NCBI GenBank assembly: GCA_009781895.1
Contig: WQUV01000001.1
Location: forward strand, 1-64,000
DNA length: 64,000 nt
Reading direction: 5' to 3'
Source of the DNA: Candidatus Saccharimonadota bacterium
Lineage (GTDB): Bacteria; Patescibacteriota; Saccharimonadia; Saccharimonadales; Saccharimonadaceae
Shown here: one piece after another, positions 58,467 to 64,000 of the stretch
How the letters are laid out: each line of letters starts with the position of its first letter
Position numbering within the stretch: the stretch's first letter is position 1
Translations under genes and position numbers: made by a program
Notes under the pieces: model-generated
What the model saw: the letters and a program-made list of their open reading frames with translations, nothing else
The model's database searches: none
Told to the model about the DNA's origin: nothing

Positions 58467-59423
58467 ATGTCCAATTCCAGCTCAAGTCAATCCCGCTACA
58501 ACCAGAACCAGTTCGTTACATTCTTAAACAGGTCCGACTGCAAAATAGTCGGCACTCGTGGTAGCACCAACTATGACCAGCTCTGTCAAGCTGTCAGGCT
58601 CAACAAAGAACTTCTCCCTGGCAACTTATCCGTTAGCGATAAGATACTGGGGTCAGTATACGACGCTTGCGCCGAGTATGCTAAGCAGTACGACATACAC
58701 TTCAAAATCCCCAGAGAAGTATTCATCGCTGGAGCTATGTCAGACGCCCAATGGCGCCTTGACAAGCTACGCGAGATGTCTAAGAACTGGTTCCGAAAAG
58801 ACAGTCTGCCCGAATTCTTCATGTCTTTGAACAACAAGAAAGACGAAGGCGGCGAACACCCCGCGCACATCTACACCCTACCTGCAGACCACTACTCAAC
58901 CATCAAAGCCGACGGAGCAATTTCCTATCGCAAAGGAACTTCAATCCGTCTCAACATCGCCGACTGTCCTTCTATCTTTATGATAGAAAGCACGGGCGAC
59001 AAAACCACAGCTATTTCCGCCTGGCATTTAGGCTACGCCCCGGTTGGGCACGGTATGGGAGAATCTTTCATCAACCATGCCATGTCCTCTAAGAGTGACA
59101 AGCACATCTTTCTCACCCCTGGTATCAAGGACATTCGGATCTACGGCGACGCCGCTGCCAACTTTAGCCCGCCCGATCGCGCATTCTGGCAGTTCGCTGC
59201 CAAAAACGATGGCGGTTCAATCGACGTTTGGCTCGCCGCCTATGTCCGTAGTCTCGCAGAACGAGTAGGCGCCGAAATCATCAATCCTGGCGATACTGAA
59301 GACACCGCTTCATCCAACTACCTCTATTCTCACCGCACCGCCAACGATGCACTAAAAGCCAATCCCATCGACCCACTTGCCAAAGTCAATGGCCGAAACG
59401 GCTATATCATTGCCTGGCAATAA
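58467..59423 (+). CDS. Divergent YfiH/laccase-domain protein
   Basis: A 318-aa protein. The centre reads IKADGAISYRKGTSIRLNIA, DCPSIFMIES, then AISAWHLGYAPVGHGMGESF: the 'A-D-C-P' cysteine and a following 'x-H-x-G-x' histidine match the Zn/Cu site of YfiH (Cu-oxidase_4, LACC1-like purine nucleoside enzymes). ITGPGI-like IFLTPGIKDIRIYGDAAANF would be the third motif. The first 130 residues are an unfamiliar helical extension. Leader of about 95 nt; AAAGGAGG precedes an upstream out-of-frame ATG, with ATG 58467 a few codons on. Confidence 0.6.
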   Translation: MSNSSSSQSRYNQNQFVTFLNRSDCKIVGTRGSTNYDQLCQAVRLNKELLPGNLSVSDKILGSVYDACAEYAKQYDIHFKIPREVFIAGAMSDAQWRLDKLREMSKNWFRKDSLPEFFMSLNNKKDEGGEHPAHIYTLPADHYSTIKADGAISYRKGTSIRLNIADCPSIFMIESTGDKTTAISAWHLGYAPVGHGMGESFINHAMSSKSDKHIFLTPGIKDIRIYGDAAANFSPPDRAFWQFAAKNDGGSIDVWLAAYVRSLAERVGAEIINPGDTEDTASSNYLYSHRTANDALKANPIDPLAKVNGRNGYIIAWQ

Positions 59424-59448
59424 GTTAACTTGTATTTAAGTAATTTCC

Positions 59449-59475
59449 AAAGCCGCACGCTTCCTGTGCGGCTTT
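59449..59475. terminator. Terminator between convergent genes
   Basis: Perfect 10-bp stem AAAGCCGCAC/GTGCGGCTTT with a 7-nt loop. Confidence 0.9.
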
Positions 59476-59492
59476 AGTCTTGTCTCTAAAAC

Positions 59493-60050
59493 CTACATCT
59501 TCACATAGATATCAATCTGCGCACCAGCAAATATCTTGGAGTACGTATTCTCTAGCCCCACCACCACCGCATCCGGGATCGGCTCCTCTTTGCTGTGCGA
59601 AATCACCAATCGCCCTCCATCCATCAGCAGATCAGGAAGCGTCTCAACCAGCTCCCATTGCGGATCTGTATATGGCGCATCAGAAAAAATCAGATCGTAC
59701 CGCAAGTTCCTGCAAGCATCCATCCGCTCAGTCGGCGGACATCGCCCACGGATCGGCGGCACCTTAAACATCCGCGCCCTACTCTTCACATCTAGCTTAG
59801 CCGCGTTCTCTTGTATTATCACTCGCGCTCTCGCCTCATTCTCCACGAAATCCGCTGTCAACGCGCCTCGACTCAGCGCCTCGAATCCTAGCGCTCCTGA
59901 CCCCGCAAAACAATCCAGCACATGCAACTCACTTACATCAAATAACGCGTTAAATATCGCGCCTCTTTCGCGCTCACCCATCACATGCGCCACCTCGGGC
60001 AAAGGGGTCCCCAGTCGGAACCCCTTAAACTCACCCGCGATAATCCGCAC
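59493..60050 (-). CDS. rsmD: 16S rRNA guanine-966 N2-methyltransferase RsmD-like
   Basis: A SAM-dependent methyltransferase of about 185 aa. VRIIAGEFKGFRLGTP is the usual RsmD start, followed by RERGAIFNALFDV, LDCFAGSGALGFEALSRGA and a catalytic loop DAPY where the family normally has DPPY. GTG 60050 fits the family start; a TTG further up (60083, inside dnaK) is an alternative. No strong ribosome site is visible, so coupling to dnaK translation is likely. Confidence 0.85.
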   Translation of the reverse strand: MRIIAGEFKGFRLGTPLPEVAHVMGERERGAIFNALFDVSELHVLDCFAGSGALGFEALSRGALTADFVENEARARVIIQENAAKLDVKSRARMFKVPPIRGRCPPTERMDACRNLRYDLIFSDAPYTDPQWELVETLPDLLMDGGRLVISHSKEEPIPDAVVVGLENTYSKIFAGAQIDIYVKM

Positions 60051-60069
60051 GGTTTTCGTCGCTTGCCGC

Positions 60070-61971
60070 TTATTTTTCGCCAACAACTTCACCTTCAACT
60101 GCATCTTCATCTTCGGCCTTTTTCTCATCACCCGCATCCGAATCAGCTTCACCTGCCTCACCCGAACCGCCAGCTTCCTTATAAAGCTTCTCGCCAATTG
60201 GCATGATTCGATCATTCAGATCTTTCATTGCCTGCTCTAGCTCATCCTTGTCTTCCGAGGCAATCTTCGCCTTTGCGTCCTCGACCGCTTTCTTAATATT
60301 CTCTTTATCCTCGTCAGAGATCTTATCCTTGAACTCATCTGGTAGCTTCTCCGCTCGATAAACCGCATTCTCTAGCTGATTTCGCGCATCTACCACTTCG
60401 CGCTTACGCTTGTCTTCCTCTGCGTGCGCCTCAGCCTCAGCTCGCGCCTTCTCGACGTCTTCCTTGCTCATATTGCCCGAGTTCTGAATTGTAATCGACT
60501 GCTCTTTGCCTGTACCCTTATCTTTCGCGATCACATTCAAGATACCGTTCGCGTCAAGGTTAAATGTCACTTCAATCTGTGGCACGCCACGTGGCGCTGG
60601 CGCAATTCCGTCCAAGATAAAAGTACCAAGCGACTTGTTATCACGCGCAAACTCTCGTTCACCCTGCAAGACATGTAGCTCCACCTGTGGCTGACTATCA
60701 CTAAATGTCGAAAATGTCTGCGATTTCGAAGTCGGAATCGTGCTGTTTCGATCAATCATCGGTGTTCTCACACCACCCGCCGTCTCAATACCTAGCGTCA
60801 ATGGTGTCACATCAAGAAGCAGAATATCCTTCACATCACCCTGCAAGACACCGCCCTGGATCGCCGCACCCACTGCCACAACCTCATCTGGATTCACACC
60901 CTGCATTGGCTCTTTGCCAAAAATCTTCTTCACTCGCTCCACCACTGCTGGCATTCGAGTCATACCACCGACCAAAACCACCTGCTCGATGTCCGCTGCC
61001 TTCAATTTTGCGTCTTTCAGCGCCTTTTCAACCGGTATAGCTAGACGATCTAATAGGTCTTTTGTCAACTCTTCGAGCTTCGCCCGAGTCAAAGTATGTT
61101 CAAAGTGCTTCGGGCCATCAGCATCCGCCGTGATAAACGGCAAGTTAATATCTACCGAAATCGCGCTGGACAACTCCTTCTTCGCCTTCTCCGCTTCATC
61201 TTTGATCCGCTGCATCGCTGCCGCATCATTCTTCAGATCAATACCGCTCTCCGACTTAAATGTATCAATCAAATAATTCACGATTACATTATCGAAGTCT
61301 TCACCACCGAGGTGAGTATCACCATTAGTCGACTTAACTTCAAATACTCCGTCACCCAACTCAAGAATCGAAACATCAAAAGTACCACCACCGAGGTCAA
61401 ATACCGCAATCTGCTCGTCCTTTTTGCTATCGAGTCCATACGCCAATGCCGCCGCTGTCGGCTCGTTGATGATTCGCTTCACCTCTAGGCCCGCGATCTT
61501 ACCCGCATCCTTGGTTGCCTGTCGCTGCTGATCGTTGAAGTATGCTGGTACGGTGATAATCGCCTCTGTGACCTTCTCGCCCAAGAACGCCTCGGCATCA
61601 GCCTTAATCTTGCCAAGGATCATCGCCGAGACCTCTTCTGTCGTGTATTCTTTGCCGTCCATCTTTACCGCAACGCTATCACCTTTTTTGACGATTTCGT
61701 ACGGCATGATCTTCAGGTCATCCTGCACATCCTTATCTGTGAACTTCCGTCCGATAAGCCGCTTCACGCTATAAATCGTATTCTTCGGATTCGTCACGCG
61801 CTGTCGCTGCGCCACCTTGCCAACCAGTCGCTCGCCCTTCTTAGTCTGAGCCACTACCGAAGGAGTCGTCCGATCGCCCTCCGCATTCGTAATCACCTCT
61901 GGCTTACCCGCCACCATATAGGCAAACGCCGAGTTAGTCGTACCGAGGTCAATACCAATAATCTTACCCAT
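60070..61971 (-). CDS. dnaK: Chaperone DnaK (Hsp70)
   Basis: ATP-dependent chaperone of 633 aa. [14 protein letters not shown], the phosphate-2 motif [32 protein letters not shown], the substrate domain ([20 protein letters not shown]) and a helical lid are intact. The tail is acidic ([20 protein letters not shown]) rather than EEVD. AAGGAGC precedes the ATG. grpE does not adjoin; dnaJ is 53 kb away. A degenerate CIRCE overlaps the promoter. Confidence 0.98.
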   Translation of the reverse strand: MGKIIGIDLGTTNSAFAYMVAGKPEVITNAEGDRTTPSVVAQTKKGERLVGKVAQRQRVTNPKNTIYSVKRLIGRKFTDKDVQDDLKIMPYEIVKKGDSVAVKMDGKEYTTEEVSAMILGKIKADAEAFLGEKVTEAIITVPAYFNDQQRQATKDAGKIAGLEVKRIINEPTAAALAYGLDSKKDEQIAVFDLGGGTFDVSILELGDGVFEVKSTNGDTHLGGEDFDNVIVNYLIDTFKSESGIDLKNDAAAMQRIKDEAEKAKKELSSAISVDINLPFITADADGPKHFEHTLTRAKLEELTKDLLDRLAIPVEKALKDAKLKAADIEQVVLVGGMTRMPAVVERVKKIFGKEPMQGVNPDEVVAVGAAIQGGVLQGDVKDILLLDVTPLTLGIETAGGVRTPMIDRNSTIPTSKSQTFSTFSDSQPQVELHVLQGEREFARDNKSLGTFILDGIAPAPRGVPQIEVTFNLDANGILNVIAKDKGTGKEQSITIQNSGNMSKEDVEKARAEAEAHAEEDKRKREVVDARNQLENAVYRAEKLPDEFKDKISDEDKENIKKAVEDAKAKIASEDKDELEQAMKDLNDRIMPIGEKLYKEAGGSGEAGEADSDAGDEKKAEDEDAVEGEVVGEK

Positions 61972-61995
61972 TTTATCTTGCTCCTTATTTAATTC

Positions 61996-62001
61996 ATTAT
62001 A
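61996..62001 (-). promoter_or_regulatory. dnaK promoter -10 box
   Basis: TGTGATATAAT on the minus strand; leader of about 18 nt with AAGGAGC. A second TGATATACT box lies about 45 nt further upstream. Confidence 0.7.
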
Positions 62002-62012
62002 TCACAGTGCTT

Positions 62013-62039
62013 TTAGCACTCACTGTATTACACTGCCAG
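62013..62039. promoter_or_regulatory. Degenerate CIRCE at dnaK
   Basis: TTAGCACTC (a perfect half-site, 62013-62021), nine bases, then CACTGCCAG (5 of 9 matches). A second half-site, TCAGCACTC, lies further upstream (about 62050-62058). The perfect half covers the -35 region of the dnaK promoter. Confidence 0.6.
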
Positions 62040-62112
62040 TATATCATACTCAGCACTCATGTCAAGCGTTTGCTAAAATTTTACATCAAGCCTCCAGCAT
62101 CATCCTTAAGTC

Positions 62113-62141
62113 TTGATCTTTTAACATAAGTATGATATAAC
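62113..62141 (+). promoter_or_regulatory. Promoter of the 62193 gene
   Basis: TTGATC (62113-62118), 17 nt, TATAAC (62136-62141); the spacer shares ACATAAGTATGA with the 58337 promoter. Confidence 0.82.
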
Positions 62142-62192
62142 ATGGAGGGTAATATGTAGTACTAATTAAATCTCTAAGGAGGCACTACTATT

Positions 62193-62699
62193 ATGGACCT
62201 TGCAACTCAAGGAACTGAAATCCAGGCAATCACCATATCAACCGAACTAAAACCGCCTGCCGACAGCAACGGTAGCTCCAAGGAAGTAATCCTCTGTATC
62301 ACCTTCAGCAACACGAGTGGCGAACGCTTCGACTCTATCGCTCTCCACGTCGTCCTACCGCCTCAACTCACACTTATCAGCAAGTCCACCCGCCTCTTCA
62401 ACCGCACCAATCCCGACGGCATGCCTCACCTCGATGGCATAACCGAAGACTTCGCAGCCCTCGGTGGTTACGACCCACTCGATGACCAAGATCGTGGCCA
62501 AGGCAAAGTCCTATTCTGTATGCGAGTCAATGGTGATGACTTGGTCAACGGCGTAAACACACTTAATGTCACTGCTCAAATCGCTGGATACCGAGATGAC
62601 ACAATCGTCACCGACGCATTTAAATCCACCACGCTCGTCCATGTCATCCAATCCAAAGGCCTCTTATCTGCCGAGTATCACATCAACTTCAGCTCCTAA
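62193..62699 (+). CDS. DUF11-like beta-sandwich protein without signal peptide
   Basis: A 168-aa protein. VILCITFSNTSGERFDSIAL, HVVLPPQLTLISKSTRLFNR and GVNTLNVTAQIAGYRD follow the 'N-x-S-x-x-x-a-x-n-V-x-V-x-D-x-L-P' pattern of DUF11/isopeptide-type repeats usually found outside cells. Here no signal peptide or span is visible, so the protein is cytoplasmic or exported by another route. AAGGAGG lies about 12 nt before the ATG and the promoter is strong. Function unknown. Confidence 0.65.
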   Translation: MDLATQGTEIQAITISTELKPPADSNGSSKEVILCITFSNTSGERFDSIALHVVLPPQLTLISKSTRLFNRTNPDGMPHLDGITEDFAALGGYDPLDDQDRGQGKVLFCMRVNGDDLVNGVNTLNVTAQIAGYRDDTIVTDAFKSTTLVHVIQSKGLLSAEYHINFSS

Positions 62700-62707
62700 G
62701 ACTCCCT

Positions 62708-62742
62708 AAGGCCACTCCAATTAAACGAGATGGCCTTTCTTA
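62708..62742 (+). terminator. Terminator of the 62193 gene
   Basis: Stem AAGGCCA/TGGCCTT with a 16-nt loop, then TCTTAA. Confidence 0.8.
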
Positions 62743-62825
62743 AACCTCATTACTTAAACCATACTCACCATCAGCGCTCCTCAATAACGCTTGTGTAATC
62801 CATAAGAATAATATATAATTTATGC

Positions 62826-63458
62826 ATGGGCCATTATAAAGTTCCTCAAGATGTTGAGGCGGAGGATAAGCTTCTTGGGCCTTTTTCTTTCCGTCAGTTC
62901 TTGTTTCTCATTGTAGCAGCCGCTCTCTTAGCTGCTGCTTTCGGTCTCTGGCGTGTAGGCCATATCGTTCAGCTCTTCGCTATCATTCCTGTCCCGCCAG
63001 CTCTGGTCTTAATTATCCTCGCTCTTCCGCTCCGTAAAGAACAAACCATGACACAGTACCTCGGCTCGGTTCTCCGCTTCCACCTCCAGCCGAAAGAACG
63101 CGTTTGGCAAGCCGATGGTATCCAGCACGATATCGTCATTGAAGCCCCGAAGTCCGCTGACCCACGCAGCCGTATTCGCAACATCGACCGTGGCGAGGCC
63201 GGCAAACGCCTTAGCTTCTTGGCCAATATCGTTGACTCCGAGGGTCGCGCTGTGAAAGAAAGCAACCTCAGTGACAACATCCTCATGGAAAGCGAAACTG
63301 CTCCCGATATGTTCGATAATTACTCCTTTGCGCTCGACTTTGATAAAACTGTCCAGCGTGGTAATATAAACTTAGATATGCAAAATGACGGAGGGATTAT
63401 GACAGCTTCACAGCCAACTAATACAAACGGGGGGACAAATGCAACCCCAGGCCAATAA
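62826..63458 (+). CDS. PrgI-family membrane protein (type IV secretion)
   Basis: A 210-aa protein. VPQDVEAEDKLLGPFSFRQF is the typical PrgI start, followed by two spans (about residues 28-70) and LPLRKEQTMTQYLGSVLRFH. PrgI/TcpC-like proteins are the VirB3-like inner-membrane part of Gram-positive type IV secretion or conjugation. The C-terminal 130 residues are an extra cytoplasmic region. TATAAT ends 6 nt before the ATG. A VirB4-like gene overlaps its end by 20 nt. Confidence 0.85.
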   Translation: MGHYKVPQDVEAEDKLLGPFSFRQFLFLIVAAALLAAAFGLWRVGHIVQLFAIIPVPPALVLIILALPLRKEQTMTQYLGSVLRFHLQPKERVWQADGIQHDIVIEAPKSADPRSRIRNIDRGEAGKRLSFLANIVDSEGRAVKESNLSDNILMESETAPDMFDNYSFALDFDKTVQRGNINLDMQNDGGIMTASQPTNTNGGTNATPGQ

Positions 63459-64000
63459 TGCACCAGCTGGCGCTCCACCGAGCGTCCCACAGAATACTGG
63501 CTCCGTACCACCACCAACTGCTGCCGCAGTTTCCGCCAGCGCTGCTCGCGCCGCTGCTCCAAATGCCCAACAAATCGCCGCTCAGCAAAGTGCTGGTGGC
63601 GTCCCCATGGGTCACCCCACTGGTGCCAATGTCACTACTACTAATGTCCCAATCAAAGCACCACGCGCAAATACCGCTCAAAAATCACTTTTGATCTCCG
63701 AAATCCGCGACGGTCTCGTCATCATGAAAGACGGTACATTCCGCGCCGTAATCGCCGCGCAAAGCATCAACTTCGACCTCATGAGCCCAAACGAGCAAGA
63801 CAGCGTCGAGTACGCCTATCAGAGCTTCTTAAACTCGCTTTCTTTCGACATTCAGATTTCTATCCGCAGCCAAAAGATCGACATCGGCCCCTACCTCGAA
63901 AAACTCGCTAAGATACGTCGCGAACAAGACAATATGCTTCTAAACGTCCTAATGGACGACTATATGATATTCATTGACGCTCTCGCCAAGGAAGCCAACA
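63439..64000 (+). CDS. VirB4/TraC-like ATPase, N-terminal part only
   Basis: The frame starting at ATG 63439 is open to the window edge (187 codons). After a Pro/Ala/Gln-rich stretch (NAPAGAPPSVPQNTGSVPPP) comes SLLISEIRDGLVIMKDGTFR, then AVIAAQSINFDLMSPNEQDS and SFDIQISIRSQKIDIGPYLE, the N-terminal domain of VirB4/TraC ATPases that power type IV systems. The Walker motifs lie outside the window. GGGGGGA precedes the ATG, overlapping prgI. Confidence 0.82.
   Translation, partial: MQPQANNAPAGAPPSVPQNTGSVPPPTAAAVSASAARAAAPNAQQIAAQQSAGGVPMGHPTGANVTTTNVPIKAPRANTAQKSLLISEIRDGLVIMKDGTFRAVIAAQSINFDLMSPNEQDSVEYAYQSFLNSLSFDIQISIRSQKIDIGPYLEKLAKIRREQDNMLLNVLMDDYMIFIDALAKEAN

Noticed and set aside
1-64000. 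UGA recoding (as in Gracilibacteria/Absconditabacteria)
   Set aside because: TGA ends nusB at the expected place and TGG encodes the conserved tryptophans; no in-frame TGA is needed anywhere.
1-64000. CRISPR array, rRNA operon, prophage or transposase
   Set aside because: No regularly spaced repeats, no rRNA segments, and no integrase or transposase ORFs were seen.

Overview
The window looks like chromosomal DNA of a streamlined fermentative bacterium of the Patescibacteria/CPR radiation, most likely Candidatus Saccharibacteria (TM7). The reasons are compact genes with many small overlaps, no lipid-synthesis genes between rpmF and rnc, short or pared-down forms of universal proteins (short TsaB, LigA without its zinc finger, GpsA without its usual lysine), PrgI plus a VirB4-like ATPase, and many secreted or membrane-anchored proteins of unknown function. 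The phylum is an inference. TGA is used as a stop (for example at the end of nusB), so there is no sign of UGA recoding.

Layout. 1-8.5 kb: end of a secreted protein gene, tRNA-Val, then tsaB, acetate kinase and phosphoketolase (ATP from acetyl phosphate), a P-type cation ATPase, dnaJ with a CIRCE operator, and a UPF0200 kinase. 8.5-17.7 kb: ftsK, lysS, secA, a DUF4430 protein and the rpmF-nusB-NUDIX-rnc operon. 17.7-23.3 kb: a non-coding stretch bounded by inverted repeats, an unrecognised gene of atypical composition, rpsL-rpsG, pgi, tRNA-Gln, tRNA-Ser and rpsO. 23.3-32.9 kb: a DsbA-like protein, ligA, trpS, a candidate structured RNA, a membrane-anchored Clp-type AAA+ protein, tRNA-Cys and a pair of surface proteins. 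33-39.3 kb: galU, a glycosyltransferase, a tiny acidic ORF, an FtsB-like protein, cdsA and several small enzymes. 39.3-47.5 kb: a redox block with a rubredoxin-like peptide next to a catalytic-core-only [FeFe]-hydrogenase, and a Fur-boxed operon of Fur, rubrerythrin and a rubredoxin-FMN synthase-like enzyme; DUF368, Sua5 and MGMT lie among them. 47.5-53.6 kb: rlmH, obg and a cell-wall operon (membrane protein, RuvX, MltG, LysM-CHAP). 53.6-59.4 kb: short proteins with strong promoters and structured leaders, two of them ending in the same nine residues, plus a lamin-tail protein, RarA and a YfiH-like protein. 59.4-64 kb: rsmD, dnaK with a weaker CIRCE, a beta-sandwich protein, and the start of a PrgI/VirB4 secretion locus.

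Two promoter styles stand out. Housekeeping genes often have a (TGn)TATAAT box ending exactly 6 nt before the ATG, which implies leaderless mRNAs. A second set has TTGAnn-N17-TATAAT, a leader of about 35-140 nt and in most cases an AGGAGG-type ribosome site; it drives abundant, small or unknown proteins.

The genes fit an anaerobic or microaerobic life on sugars: Pgi feeds hexose phosphate to phosphoketolase, AckA makes ATP, the hydrogenase could dispose of electrons, and rubrerythrin/Fur handle peroxide. Envelope genes (GalU, GT4, CdsA, MltG, CHAP, DUF368, SecA, surface proteins, PrgI/VirB4) would build and remodel the cell surface.
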